Assembly: GCA_934045905.1 (NCBI GenBank)
Contig: OW203761.1
Span: 34,212,964 to 34,276,963 of the forward strand
Direction of reading: 5' to 3'
Origin: Leuctra nigra
Lineage: Eukaryota > Arthropoda > Insecta > Plecoptera > Leuctridae
DNA: 64,000 nucleotides
Shown in pieces: positions 63,001 to 64,000 of this stretch. Both the position numbers and the translations under genes were made by a program. The notes under the pieces are model-generated. The model saw nothing but the letters and a program-made list of their open reading frames with translations, did no database searches and had not been told where the DNA came from. Every line of letters starts with the position of its first letter. Position 1 is the stretch's first letter.

Positions 63001-63016
63001 GTAGGAGGAAATCCAT
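15132..63016 (-). CDS. ABCA1: ABCA1-type full ABC transporter, whole gene (43 coding exons)
   Basis: Splicing 43 exons, all with GT..AG borders and matching phases, gives 6855 nt or 2284 aa, against about 2260 for vertebrate ABCA1. Full ABCA transporters use ATP to move phospholipid and sterol to the outer leaflet or onto acceptors. The order is: N-terminal cytosolic piece and TM1, a large ectodomain (about residues 45-710), TM2-6, NBD1 (about 960-1195), linker, TM7, second ectodomain, TM8-12, NBD2 (about 1955-2180) and a short C-terminus. Conserved stretches such as [38 protein letters not shown] and [14 protein letters not shown] place it in the A1/A4/A7 group, though insect paralogy cannot be resolved here. 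Intron 1 is 5.5 kb and intron 16, with the LINE, 6.5 kb. Exon coordinates are in the following entries. Confidence is very high for the family and high for most borders. Confidence 0.95.
15360..15514. repeat. Facing G19 and C24 homopolymers in ABCA intron 42
   Basis: Nineteen G (15360-15378) and twenty-four C (15491-15514) lie 112 bp apart in the intron between exons 43 and 42. They could pair as an inverted repeat, or form a G-quadruplex on either strand. Such runs are prone to length errors in sequencing, so the exact counts are unreliable. Confidence 0.7.
15595..19660 (-). CDS. ABCA1: ABCA exons 37-42, NBD2
   Basis: Exons in coding order are 37: 19553-19660; 38: 19032-19142; 39: 18585-18782; 40: 18075-18209; 41: 17621-17817; 42: 15595-15832. 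Exon 38 carries Walker A GLNGAGKT (about residues 1996-2003). Exon 39 gives [15 protein letters not shown] and the Q-loop region [20 protein letters not shown]. Exon 40 has the signature LSGGNKRK (about 2095), a form typical of ABCA NBD2. Walker B spans the exon 40/41 border (LIFL, then DEPTTGMDP). The H-loop is [12 protein letters not shown] with His about 2152. All ATP-site residues are present, so this domain looks functional. Exon 42 ends [10 protein letters not shown]. Confidence 0.95.
16230..16705 (+). mobile_element. Helitron-like element, copy B
   Basis: It shares the block GTCGCACC.ATTTCTCTGATCAAG with copies A and C, and ends GCTCGCTCATCAACGTGTTACAC...TTTTCCTAG followed by T. The terminal hairpin AACGT-(10 nt)-ACGTT replaces the AACGC/GCGTT of copies C and D. 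This is a compensatory change that supports a real structure. It lies in ABCA intron 41 and has no coding capacity. The left boundary is uncertain. Confidence 0.6.
16750..17430. repeat. Dispersed repeat with CCCCGCAGGG motif
   Basis: A degenerate repeat containing GGGCGCCGGCAGGATTA, TTTTGACACTTTGAAATCAA and GCCCCGCAGGGAG. Related copies are at 21978-22365 and 58400-58700, and fragments at 28200-28400, 28860-28970 and 40815-40885. It lies inside ABCA intron 41. Confidence 0.5.
19690..19828. mobile_element. MITE of the TATTCTAAATTTCC family, copy 2
   Basis: The ends are GGGGGGCGATTCTAAATTCCC and, in reverse complement, GGGGGGCTATTCTAAATTTCC, over a 139-bp palindrome. On the minus strand it ends 29 bp upstream of ABCA exon 37, in the branch-point zone of that acceptor. 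Confidence 0.85.
19856..19950 (-). repeat. Dispersed repeat ending GTG(C/G)TCAATAAATT
   Basis: In reverse complement this is almost identical over about 85 bp to 62105-62195 and more distantly related to 53496-53596. The shared 3' end carries AATAAATTACATTATTATT, so it may be the tail of a SINE or LINE. The parent element is not recognised. Confidence 0.6.
20145..21243. mobile_element. MITE interrupted by a hAT element
   Basis: The left end ATAGGCCATTTAAGAAAG matches CTTTCTTAAATGGCCTAT at the right end once the hAT insertion at 20382-21231 is removed. The 18-bp terminal repeat is then perfect. Without the insert the element is about 250 bp. It lies in ABCA intron 36. Confidence 0.8.
20382..21231. 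mobile_element. Non-autonomous hAT element, TAGAGCCAAG family, copy 1
   Basis: The terminal repeats start TAGAGCCAAGATTATATGG, and the perfect 8-bp target duplication TAAATGGC (20374-20381 and 21232-21239) is the hAT hallmark. It is 850 bp long. The interior holds a G20 run, an A30 run and TTTCGCGATTT-type repeats, with no transposase frame. A shorter sibling lies at 43276-43487. Confidence 0.88.
21453..24492 (-). CDS. ABCA1: ABCA exons 32-36, second membrane domain TM8-12
   Basis: Exons in coding order are 32: 24315-24492; 33: 23990-24105; 34: 23494-23638; 35: 23287-23410; 36: 21453-21595. They encode hydrophobic segments with strong family blocks: [57 protein letters not shown], and [16 protein letters not shown]. 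Exon 36 ends with a last helix and a basic stretch (KLKRKNK) before NBD2. The phases are consistent throughout. Confidence 0.93.
21978..22365. repeat. Dispersed repeat with GCCCCGCAGGGC, second copy
   Basis: It is bounded by CATGGGCGGCGGCATGA at the left and AGCGCCCATGAAT at the right, with GCCCCGCAGGGC and GCCACGCAGGGC inside and TTTTAAATCAATTTTGAGAC between. It is related to 16750-17430 and sits in ABCA intron 35. A G/C run pair follows at about 22603-22633. Confidence 0.5.
23176..23209. repeat. Perfect 34-bp palindrome
   Basis: The half-site ACCTACACCTCTAATGA is followed immediately by its exact reverse complement, with no spacer. It lies in ABCA intron 35, 65 bp upstream (in + coordinates) of exon 35. 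No wider terminal repeat is evident. Confidence 0.8.
24854..24942. mobile_element. Hairpin MITE with GATGAACCCGCT arms
   Basis: The left arm (GGTCGGTGGCAACGATGAAC, then CCGCTTTAGCAT) pairs with the right arm ending GTCACCTACC. The loop is about 20 bp. It is non-coding and sits in ABCA intron 31. Confidence 0.65.
25126..28678 (-). CDS. ABCA1: ABCA exons 26-31, TM7 and second ectodomain
   Basis: Exons in coding order are 26: 28533-28678; 27: 27741-27973; 28: 26971-27112; 29: 26778-26866; 30: 25792-26005; 31: 25126-25301. Exon 26 carries the cytosolic [20 protein letters not shown] before TM7; exon 27 starts with the TM7 helix [18 protein letters not shown]. The lumenal part includes PWMYKP, the cysteine-rich [20 protein letters not shown] and MTGRNISDW, all matched in vertebrate ABCA1. 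Exon 31 uses the acceptor TGTCAAG, chosen to give VWFNNKAW in phase; its pyrimidine tract is weak. Confidence 0.93.
26062..26758. mobile_element. TIR element filling ABCA intron 29
   Basis: The left end ATACCATATTATCTCGTGTA and the right end, in reverse complement ATACCGTATTAACTCGTGTA, both continue into TAAGACGCA. The motif GTGTATAAGRCGCA recurs inside (about 26090, 26151, 26680). The intron is 772 bp and the element 697, so without it the intron would be about 75 bp. No transposase frame is present. Confidence 0.85.
27483..27610. mobile_element. 128-bp palindromic MITE
   Basis: The ends GGGGGGTTATTCTAAAACTT match in reverse complement. Inner arms carry GAATACGATTC and GAATCGTATTC. The whole element folds as one hairpin. 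It lies in ABCA intron 27, and its end design resembles the TATTCTAAATTTCC family without internal similarity. Confidence 0.85.
28704..29075. mobile_element. hAT MITE next to the acceptor of ABCA exon 26
   Basis: Terminal repeats CAGGGGTCGSCAACC are typical of hAT elements. An 8-bp target duplication, ATATAAGT (28696-28703) and ACATAAGT (29076-29083), matches at 7 of 8 bases. The element is 372 bp and non-coding, and includes two GCCCCGCAGGGC motifs. Its edge is only 25 bp from the splice acceptor of exon 26. Confidence 0.88.
29100..30223. other. ABCA intron 25, part without recognised elements
   Basis: AT-rich intronic DNA. No exon or clear terminal repeats are seen. Part of it may be the left portion of the Helitron-like copy D that is interrupted downstream. 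Confidence 0.4.
30224..31007. mobile_element. TIR element with long AAGCTGCGTTCCCATACTTC ends
   Basis: Inverted terminal repeats of about 48 bp begin AAGCTGCGTTCCCATACTTC and consist largely of TTCGC/GCGAA words. The element is 784 bp, and a piggyBac-like MITE (30451-30760) is inserted in it. No transposase frame is seen. It lies in ABCA intron 25. Confidence 0.85.
30451..30760. mobile_element. piggyBac-like MITE
   Basis: TTAA at 30447-30450 and 30761-30764 flanks terminal repeats CCCTTTGC / GCAAAGGG, the classic piggyBac arrangement. The 310-bp interior repeats CCTATGGCGGGT..GACCCGCC twice. It is nested in the larger TIR element. Confidence 0.82.
31013..31098 (+). mobile_element. Helitron-like 3' end, copy D
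   Basis: GTTGCGCGTATCCGTGCTCG continues into CTCATCAACGCGTTACACAG and ends TTTTCCTAG followed by T. The hairpin AACGC-(10 nt)-GCGTT sits 7 nt before the end, as Helitrons require. The upstream part seems displaced by the nested TIR element that ends at 31007. Confidence 0.65.
31578..33124 (-). CDS. ABCA1: ABCA exons 22-25, linker after NBD1
   Basis: Exons in coding order are 22: 33061-33124; 23: 32777-32967; 24: 32118-32178; 25: 31578-31706. Exon 23 contains [20 protein letters not shown] and ends [14 protein letters not shown], the regulatory-fold ending known after NBD1 of ABCA proteins. Exon 24 continues [12 protein letters not shown]. Exon 22 is a Ser/Ala-rich spacer and exon 25 has a CCPCTP cluster. 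Exons 22 and 25 are less conserved, so their borders rest on splice sites and phase rather than on similarity. Confidence 0.85.
32364..32630. mobile_element. MITE with CTAGATTCACAAA ends, copy 1
   Basis: The left end GGGACTGGATTCACAAAG matches the right end in reverse complement (GGGGCTAGATTCACAAAAG), with inner arms ATAAAGTTAT. It lies in ABCA intron 23. A shorter relative is at 51613-51739. Confidence 0.75.
33262..35044 (-). CDS. ABCA1: ABCA exons 17-21, NBD1
   Basis: Exons in coding order are 17: 34867-35044; 18: 34325-34456; 19: 33864-34055; 20: 33593-33678; 21: 33262-33452. Walker A is GHNGAGKT (about residues 1007-1014). The Q-loop region is [12 protein letters not shown], and the next exon continues [15 protein letters not shown]. 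The signature is LSGGMQRK (about 1106). Walker B is VILDEP (about 1127) followed by TSGVDP. The H-loop is [10 protein letters not shown] with His about 1162. Exon 21 ends in the CCGSSLFLK and GYYLTIE strands seen in the family. The codon at the exon 17/18 border gives TTTISILTG, Ile instead of the vertebrate Met. No catalytic residue is lost. Confidence 0.96.
34740..34858. mobile_element. MITE related to the one at 42521
   Basis: TCTCACCAGACGGA and CTGACAATCAGCGCATTCTG, followed by TTGAGAGTTCAGACGTA, match the reverse complement of the 42521-42686 element, with divergence. It lies in ABCA intron 17, close upstream (in + coordinates) of exon 17. Confidence 0.55.
35405..37230 (+). CDS. Retrotransposon ORF1, 5'-truncated
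   Basis: The frame is open from the element's first base and has no ATG near its start, so the 5' end is missing. The visible 600 or so residues fall into four parts. First comes an acidic then basic stretch ([12 protein letters not shown]). Next are charged, probably coiled-coil segments up to about residue 200. Then come 14 tandem decapeptides, mostly [10 protein letters not shown], encoded by a 30-bp repeat at 36268-36687. Last is a globular C-terminal domain starting [13 protein letters not shown] and continuing [14 protein letters not shown] and [15 protein letters not shown]. That pattern resembles SGNH-hydrolase (esterase) domains found in ORF1 of some LINEs. However, GDS reads GDI, GTND reads GTRD and the late D..H reads DWYR, so it should be inactive. 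ORF1 overlaps ORF2 by 115 bp in another frame. Confidence 0.8.
36268..36687 (+). repeat. 30-bp minisatellite, 14 units, in ORF1
   Basis: Fourteen in-frame 30-bp units starting CACCAGGACGGCAACGCAGC encode HQDGNAA plus three variable residues (LEV, LEE, PVE, PEE, MEV, SVD). Two alternating subtypes (LEV and EPVE or APVE) suggest block duplications. Long open frames on the opposite strand here are a by-product of the repeat. Confidence 0.95.
37116..40322 (+). CDS. Retrotransposon ORF2: AP endonuclease and reverse transcriptase
   Basis: An uninterrupted frame of 1068 codons. The ATG at 37116 overlaps ORF1; a later in-frame ATG just before the endonuclease could be the true start. An apurinic-type endonuclease covers about residues 85-340. 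Its motifs are [12 protein letters not shown], the SEAKWKG catalytic region, [16 protein letters not shown] (about 223) and SDHRLL (about 321). The reverse transcriptase covers about 555-850, with [45 protein letters not shown] (about 692), LRQGSVLSP and the catalytic YADD (about 786). The C-terminal part contains [17 protein letters not shown] and [12 protein letters not shown] (about 973), a block common to RTE-type elements. All key residues are present, so the protein could be active. It nicks target DNA and copies RNA into the nick. Confidence 0.95.
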   Translation: MGLVSIYRRGSTGCHRRAVRCEGASGFLEPCCVEENIISTCSRERNAGVGRGNKRRMQDEGGVRGGARGMKRRLKKPSMRRLRKGMEFVFGTMNIVSLNGKVEEIIDMMVERKLLFLGLSEAKWKGSGERKLRDGFKLWWSGGTEGKNGVAIVVSPQVCDFVVDVKCHSDRIMSLILKVRDRVMVEVVQVYAPQTGRPVEEKDSFIGELETVLEVASGNVVVIGDFNAKVGSDRRGYEEVLGKFGLDERNRDGEKLLEMCKRNGLKIGNTWFKKRRSHKITRYGYGEDRSESIIDYVCVGGSLKEGVVDVGVCPSVSLDSDHRLLACTLRVQVHRPVATVSHKRIKVWKLQDPAVKNEFCQVIRSREPVGELRDVEEEWEDFRNALVKEAEKLCGRSGGKRKEKETRWWNSRVKEAVREKRQAWQNYELQRTVENEQRYRICRRNVGSIVVEEKEKSMEDLAGKLVTDFEGNKKMFYGLIKGKRGTREELKSMKDNNGDLVCNVEEINSLWGEYFENLLNVGKKQGVPVGEGEQQFGEEVEEIGMEEELTEVEITRALKEMKNGRAPGIDEVTIEMVKAAGDAGIRWLYRVIKAAWKQKKIPTDWEKGVIVPLFKKGDRKKCSNYRGVTLLCQCAKLFEKIVECRLKNYVEEGLREEQYGFRRGRSTIDAIFTVRQMMEQQWEKGQAMHMAFLDLEKAYDRLPRERVWECLVKRGIGKELVERIKSMYRNSVSCVQSGVGRSEWFNISEGLRQGSVLSPMLFIIVMDELLKKVEPDEGIDTQTLIYADDVVVWGGTREEVQLKIDKWSEETEKMGLRISEEKSEVMTMERKKIRQGHARIKMRDGWLKEVEEFKYLGSLLTNKAKVDREVQERRRKAEGFYQAVRKLLWHEKFPKVCKMIMFKMYFLPILTYGAVTWSAGGKEVDQLQAAEMKFLRSVNGVTRMDRVRSMKIRRELRVERLGFKLGRERLRWFGHMKRMGTDRVPRRVFEAATVGTRRVGRPRDRWIGLIKDDVLERGGSWSELEAERQWEDRTMWRQFVEQLEVEEEKEDEEETPGVASRSPVVLRP
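40394..41498. other. ABCA intron 16 left of the LINE, no gene seen
   Basis: It contains TTTCGCGA-type repeats at about 40690-40760, a GTCCCGCAGGGC motif at about 40819 from the dispersed repeat, and a TATTTTGTATTTT-rich tract at about 40985-41110. No exon is seen. Confidence 0.45.
41499..43126 (-). CDS. ABCA1: ABCA exons 13-16, first membrane domain TM2-6
   Basis: Exons in coding order are 13: 42904-43126; 14: 42076-42297; 15: 41723-41927; 16: 41499-41615. Exon 13 has [19 protein letters not shown] and the intracellular helix [16 protein letters not shown], a hallmark of full ABCA transporters. Exon 14 has [20 protein letters not shown] and [17 protein letters not shown]. Exon 15 has [20 protein letters not shown]. 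Exon 16 reads [19 protein letters not shown] and leads into the NBD1 linker. Confidence 0.95.
42521..42686. mobile_element. MITE with TTCGTTTTTCCTATGTTTGA ends
   Basis: Terminal inverted repeats of about 26 bp, starting TTCGTTTTTCCTATGTTTGA and continuing ACTCTCA. It is 166 bp, in ABCA intron 13. A diverged copy is at 34740-34858. Confidence 0.82.
43276..43487. mobile_element. Non-autonomous hAT element, TAGAGCCAAG family, copy 2
   Basis: Terminal repeats TAGAGCCAAGATTATATGG are flanked by a perfect 8-bp target duplication, CCCATTAT (43268-43275 and 43488-43495). It is 212 bp, an internally deleted relative of 20382-21231. It lies in ABCA intron 12. Confidence 0.9.
43496..44644. other. ABCA intron 12, part without a gene
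   Basis: It includes an imperfect inverted repeat. The arm around 43990-44120 (AAAGAGTTTTTTAAACG.. to ATAGCCTGGAATGGCTTTTT) pairs loosely with 44200-44330 (AATAAGCCATTCCAAGC.. to AAAATACTCTTCAAGG). That suggests one more decayed foldback. No exon is seen. Confidence 0.45.
44741..44898. mobile_element. Hairpin MITE nested in the composite element
   Basis: TTGACTAAATAATGCC at the left matches GGCATCATTTAGTCAA at the right, and inner arms GACCTCAAAGTGTTAAATAC and GTATTTAACTTTGAGGTC continue the pairing, making a 158-bp near-palindrome. Confidence 0.75.
44935..45190. repeat. Module array of GGGAGCTGCCTGGCACAT type
   Basis: About ten degenerate copies of a word combining GCTGCCTGGCACAT, CTCCCA/TGGGAGC and CATGCCAGG, in both orientations, spaced 20-40 bp. 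Short open frames run through it in several phases because the words repeat, but there is no gene signature. A matching array is at 46240-46635. Confidence 0.75.
45709..45850. mobile_element. MITE with CTCGAG inner ends
   Basis: GGGTGCCTAATCTCGAGTT and, from the right end in reverse complement, GGGGCCTATTCTCGAGTT form its ends. Inner arms contain GCGGAAATGAG and TCATTTTCACATGCGG. It lies inside the composite element. Confidence 0.7.
46240..46635. repeat. Palindromic module array with CATTTGGGAGGTCC words
   Basis: GTTTGAACATTTGGGAGGTC, CGCCATGTAACAGGGA and their reverse complements alternate at least six times, with TGCCAGGCAGCTCCCTGGGA between. Neighbouring units are inverted relative to each other, so the array could fold into a cruciform chain. 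Confidence 0.75.
46808..46873. mobile_element. 66-bp hairpin with CTGATTCTATAACTGC ends
   Basis: A short hairpin of the same design as 63625-63782 (ends GATTCTA.AACT). It lies close to ABCA exon 12. Confidence 0.55.
46981..54950 (-). CDS. ABCA1: ABCA exons 4-12, first large ectodomain
   Basis: Exons in coding order are 4: 54593-54950; 5: 54051-54248; 6: 53069-53196; 7: 52518-52691; 8: 52207-52368; 9: 51804-52109; 10: 50491-50578; 11: 48862-49031; 12: 46981-47202. The N-terminal part of the ectodomain is weakly conserved, so exons 4-6 rest on splice sites, phase and open frame. Later exons have firm anchors: QHFFCGE (7), GKILYAPNN (9), [10 protein letters not shown] and [12 protein letters not shown] (11), and [20 protein letters not shown] and [14 protein letters not shown] (12). 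Exon 4 contains an in-frame 72-nt stretch (54730-54801) with GT..AG ends that could be spliced out. Confidence 0.88.
47741..48113. mobile_element. MITE with AAGCCGGTTTNACATAAAG-type ends
   Basis: AAGGCCGTTTCACATAAAGC at the left pairs with AAAGCCGGTTTTACATAAAG (reverse complement of the right end), both followed by GCGTTT. It is 373 bp, in ABCA intron 11. Confidence 0.78.
48152..48722. repeat. Foldback element with about 200-bp diverged arms
   Basis: The left arm (about 48152-48360) and right arm (about 48531-48722) are reverse complements with many mismatches. Shared blocks are GGGCATAACTTTG, TACAACGGT, GATCGT.GAACCCAA and AATAATATTC.GCAAAAT. It lies in ABCA intron 11. The divergence suggests an old insertion. 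Confidence 0.65.
49195..50240 (+). mobile_element. Helitron-like element, copy C
   Basis: It starts near AAGTCGCACCGTTTCACCGA, continues TCGACCTGAAATTTTGCACA, and ends CTCATTCAACGCGTTACACA...TTTTCCTAG followed by T, with the AACGC/GCGTT hairpin intact. It is the longest copy (about 1 kb). A repeat GCGAGCGAAGCGAGCGACTC at 49087 may belong to its left end. No Rep/helicase frame is present. It lies in ABCA intron 10. Confidence 0.6.
50636..50755. mobile_element. MITE with CGTTTTCCACTGG ends
   Basis: CACGTTTTCCACTGG at the left and CTAGTGGAAAACG at the right bound about 120 bp containing a TGACGTCA-type core and CACTAGTGCGGC-like motifs. Diverged relatives occur in 8240-8690. Confidence 0.65.
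50961..51205 (+). mobile_element. LINE 3' fragment, short
   Basis: The last 245 bp of the LINE at 59670-60886, nearly identical, including [20 protein letters not shown], the CCCCCTGACCCGACAATA tail and the end GATATTTATTATT. The extreme 5' truncation is typical of target-primed reverse transcription. It lies in ABCA intron 9. Confidence 0.9.
51613..51739. mobile_element. MITE with CTAGATTCACAAA ends, copy 2
   Basis: AGGGTGGGATTCACAAAAG and the reverse complement of the right end, GGGGCTAGATTCACAAATAG, bound 127 bp containing the inner arms TTATCTTTTG and AAAAGATAA. It lies in ABCA intron 9, 65 bp outside exon 9 on the donor side. Confidence 0.75.
53355..53372. repeat. C18 homopolymer
   Basis: Eighteen C in ABCA intron 5. 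The exact length is uncertain in any assembly. Confidence 0.8.
53496..53596 (+). repeat. Dispersed repeat ending GTGCTCAATAAATT, diverged copy
   Basis: GAAGATCAAC..GTTGAA.ACA and AAGTGCTCAATAAATTCGAT match 62105-62195 and the reverse complement of 19856-19950. It lies in ABCA intron 5, and adjacent sequence up to about 53870 may belong to the same unknown element. Confidence 0.5.
55041..56079. mobile_element. Mariner-like TIR element with TA duplication
   Basis: TA (55039-55040 and 56080-56081) flanks ends GGGTCAAT.GGGGTAAGTGTGG. The word GGGGTAAGTGTGGCC or its complement recurs inside at about 55065, 55376, 55404, 55803, 55831 and 55853, so the ends have been duplicated internally. It is 1039 bp with no transposase frame. 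It lies in ABCA intron 3. Confidence 0.78.
56185..57522 (-). CDS. ABCA1: ABCA exons 2-3, TM1 and start of ectodomain
   Basis: Exon 2 is 57429-57522 and exon 3 is 56185-56323. Exon 2 encodes [20 protein letters not shown], the first membrane helix. The Cys codon at the border leads into [18 protein letters not shown], a near copy of the vertebrate ABCA1/A7 CHFPNK-PSAG segment, then FFCGFNNTC. Exon 2 lies between two direct copies of a 315-bp MITE. Confidence 0.94.
56925..57245. mobile_element. MITE with AAAGTTCRTTCACGATTAG ends, copy 1
   Basis: The left end AAAGTTCATTCACGATTAG matches the reverse complement of the right end (TAAAGTTCGTTCACGATAAG). It shares about 85% of its length with 58036-58345 in the same orientation, including AAATCAATTTTATTGAA and CTTGCCATTGACAGGGCAGT. 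Confidence 0.85.
58036..58345. mobile_element. MITE with AAAGTTCRTTCACGATTAG ends, copy 2
   Basis: A direct copy of 56925-57245, with better preserved ends (AAAGTTCGTTCACGATTAGA and, at the right, CTATTCTAATCGTGAATGCA). It lies in ABCA intron 1, upstream of exon 2. Confidence 0.85.
59014..59392 (+). mobile_element. 5S rRNA-derived SINE
   Basis: Positions 59014-59142 resemble 5S rRNA. CCCAACGGC at the start pairs with GCCGTTGGG at the end (helix I). Between them are GATCACCGAGGTTAAGCAAC (A-box region) and GGTTAGATGGGTGACC (C-box region), in the right order and spacing for the internal RNA polymerase III promoter. An unrelated body of about 240 bp follows, ending GAGACTAGAAAATAATAAATGC. That is the layout of SINE3-type elements. 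The head differs from functional 5S, so it is not an rRNA gene. Confidence 0.8.
59670..60886 (+). mobile_element. LINE 3' half with open reverse-transcriptase frame
   Basis: A 5'-truncated copy of a second RTE-like subfamily, related to but clearly different from the element at 35405. The frame is open to a stop at 60820. It starts inside the RT domain at [12 protein letters not shown] (about 59684), then [13 protein letters not shown] (about 59967), [20 protein letters not shown] and [12 protein letters not shown]. The tail is CACCCCCTGAACCGACAATA...GATATTTATTATT. TTTGTTTTTT on each side (about 59660-59674 and 60887-60897) may be the target duplication. The lost endonuclease and N-terminal RT make it non-autonomous. 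It lies in ABCA intron 1. Confidence 0.93.
61268..61732. mobile_element. hAT MITE, TAGAGATGGGCCGATTCC family
   Basis: Perfect 18-bp terminal repeats TAGAGATGGGCCGATTCC are flanked by the perfect 8-bp duplication GACAAAAC (61260-61267 and 61733-61740). Inside are many CGATTC/GAATCG words near both ends and a tandem duplication of about 52 bp at 61518-61620 (TTGTGCTTTGGCGATG...). It is 465 bp, non-coding, and recent given the perfect flanks. Confidence 0.95.
62105..62195 (+). repeat. Dispersed repeat ending GTGCTCAATAAATT
   Basis: Nearly identical to the reverse complement of 19856-19950: GGAAGATCAACGACTCGATT, then GTTGAATACAGACCAATT, then TCAATAAATTACATTA. It lies in ABCA intron 1. Confidence 0.65.
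62574..62950. repeat. TAGGTA/TACCTA-rich simple sequence
   Basis: A dense run of TAGGTA, TACCTA, GTAGTACC and CCTAGG words, strongest at 62574-62670 and 62815-62935, just inside ABCA intron 1 next to exon 1. Similar clusters lie at 1065-1220, 5735-5860, 23690-23735 and 24995-25070. Confidence 0.7.
62951..63016 (-). CDS. ABCA1: ABCA exon 1, translation start
   Basis: The ATG at 63016-63014 begins [20 protein letters not shown], then QK and the donor GTAAAAT. The LLLWKN motif and basic cluster before TM1 match the start of vertebrate ABCA1-type proteins (LRLLLWKN). The phase-0 junction with exon 2 is exact. The 5' UTR upstream, on the minus strand, carries the small palindrome AGCGGCTGTAGCCGCT about 36 bp before the ATG. 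Confidence 0.93.
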
Positions 63017-63300
63017 ATTTTCGGCAAAACCACCTCGTTCGATGTACTAGCGGCTACAGCCGCTGCTGTCACAGTAGATTCGATGACCGTGAATCACATC
63101 ATAATAATTAGCTGTATCTTCCAAGCAGAAAGTTGAAGGTTGACAATTTTCTGCATTCACAATTTTGTATTATTTCACAACACTTGTAATTTGTTTTGAC
63201 AGCGGCTAGCAGTAGAAGGAATGTGGTAACACAGAGGTTGGTACAGTGAAAGGCGTGGGTTTTCTCATATATTTTTCAGACGTTGGTAGACAAGAAATTT
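63017..63300 (-). promoter_or_regulatory. Probable 5' UTR and promoter region of ABCA
   Basis: Inferred only from position upstream of exon 1. I see no convincing TATA box or initiator. MITEs begin about 600 bp upstream of the ATG. Confidence 0.35.
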
Positions 63301-63624
63301 CACGATTACATTTTGGCGCCAATTTATGATTTTTTTTTTTTTTTTAGGTAATTCCATTGGTAATTCTTATGAATAATGAATGACCATTGAGTGACTTTTG
63401 GAAAGTGGTGTGTAAAAAGTATGCATCCATATTATATTATAAAAAAAATAATTAGACAGAGATTATTGTAGGTATAGAATATACAACCTGTAAGTTCCAG
63501 CTAATAAGGTGGTTGCTGCCGAGTGCTGCTCATCAAACCTCAAAACGTTATTAATTATTAATAACGGTAGGTACTCTTATGGTACTATCTGCTTTTTGCC
63601 TGCACTGCCCAGGGCCCTGAGGTG

Positions 63625-63782
63625 GGATTCTATAACTCCATTGCGTTACGACCGCTTAGCAATTTCTTCCATAAGGATTAACATTGAAATAATTGCTAAG
63701 CGATTGCAATGGAGTTATAGAATCAGTGCCCTGATTCTACAACTGCATTGCTGTCGCCTAGCAGCAGTTGTAGAATCAGGGT
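63625..63782. mobile_element. Two adjacent hairpin MITEs with GATTCTANAACT ends
   Basis: The first (63625-63726) has arms GATTCTATAACTCCATTGCG and CAATGGAGTTATAGAATC. The second (63728-63782) is a 55-bp hairpin, CCCTGATTCTACAACTGC with GCAGTTGTAGAATCAGGG. They abut each other and the next MITE. Confidence 0.75.
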
Positions 63783-63917
63783 GGTTATTCTAAATTTCCT
63801 TGTCGTGTTGTATCAATTGATACCGTGTCACCACCATGTTAAAAAGATAGCACTCCATTGTGCAGTGAGCCCGTATCAAGTGAAACGCGACGACAAGGAA
63901 ATTTAGAATAGCCCTCC
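63779..63917. mobile_element. MITE of the TATTCTAAATTTCC family, copy 3
   Basis: GGGTGGTTATTCTAAATTTCC and GGAAATTTAGAATAGCCC bound a 139-bp palindrome, with TATCAATTGATAC and GCACTCCATTGTGCAGTGAG inside, as in copies at 7080 and 19690. Confidence 0.85.
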
Positions 63918-64000
63918 AGGGCCCAGGTCAAACAGCACAGCGGCACAACCAATCTATCTGATTTTTTTTTTTTGGAGGTATCATTATCAAACAATCTATC

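Noticed and set aside
1..64000. A previously undescribed multi-gene system
   Set aside because: The only genes are a dynein-2 subunit, a UPF0488 protein, an ABCA transporter and transposon ORFs. I found no cluster, defence locus or novel gene group, so I do not claim one.
1..64000. tRNA or other non-coding RNA genes
   Set aside because: I saw no cloverleaf with matching A and B boxes or other recognisable RNA. A covariance-model scan would be needed to exclude them.

Overview
The window looks like a stretch of animal nuclear genome, most likely an arthropod and probably an insect. It is AT-rich, its genes are split by many small introns with GT..AG borders, and the intergenic and intronic DNA is full of short inverted-repeat transposons (MITEs). 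TAGGTA/TACCTA-rich simple sequence recurs throughout. I would guess a hemipteran, but only weakly, because nothing here fixes the species.

Three cellular genes can be built exon by exon. On the plus strand, positions 2543-5364 encode the dynein-2 light intermediate chain DYNC2LI1 (4 coding exons, 341 aa). A perfect ciliary X-box lies 140 bp upstream of its ATG. Only 182 bp after its stop, at 5547-9847, begins a UPF0488 family gene (homologue of vertebrate C8orf33; 4 coding exons, 235 aa). On the minus strand, almost all of the remaining window (63016 down to 15132) is one 48-kb gene for a full-length ABCA1-type ATP-binding cassette transporter. I placed 43 coding exons, all with compatible splice phases, summing to 6855 nt or 2284 aa plus stop. 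Both nucleotide-binding domains have intact Walker A, signature, Walker B and H-loop residues.

The rest is mobile DNA. An RTE-like non-LTR retrotransposon (35405-40380, 13-bp target duplication) sits in ABCA intron 16. Its ORF2 is intact, and its truncated ORF1 carries 14 copies of a 10-residue repeat and a degenerate SGNH-hydrolase-like domain. Three shorter 3' fragments of related LINEs lie at 11826, 50961 and 59670, all in the same orientation. There are four hAT-type elements with 8-bp target duplications, a piggyBac-like TTAA element, a mariner-like TA element, four Helitron-like ends with a covarying terminal hairpin, and a 5S-rRNA-derived SINE. Large foldback structures and a 2.1-kb nested element built from GGGAGCTGCCTGGCACAT-like modules complete the picture.

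The three genes do not form a pathway. DYNC2LI1 works in cilia, UPF0488 has no known function, and ABCA works in membrane lipid export. I found no evidence of a new defence, toxin or biosynthetic system. The strongest unusual points are the X-box, the degenerate SGNH domain in ORF1, transposon ends placed at splice acceptors, and the modular 44.6-46.7 kb element.
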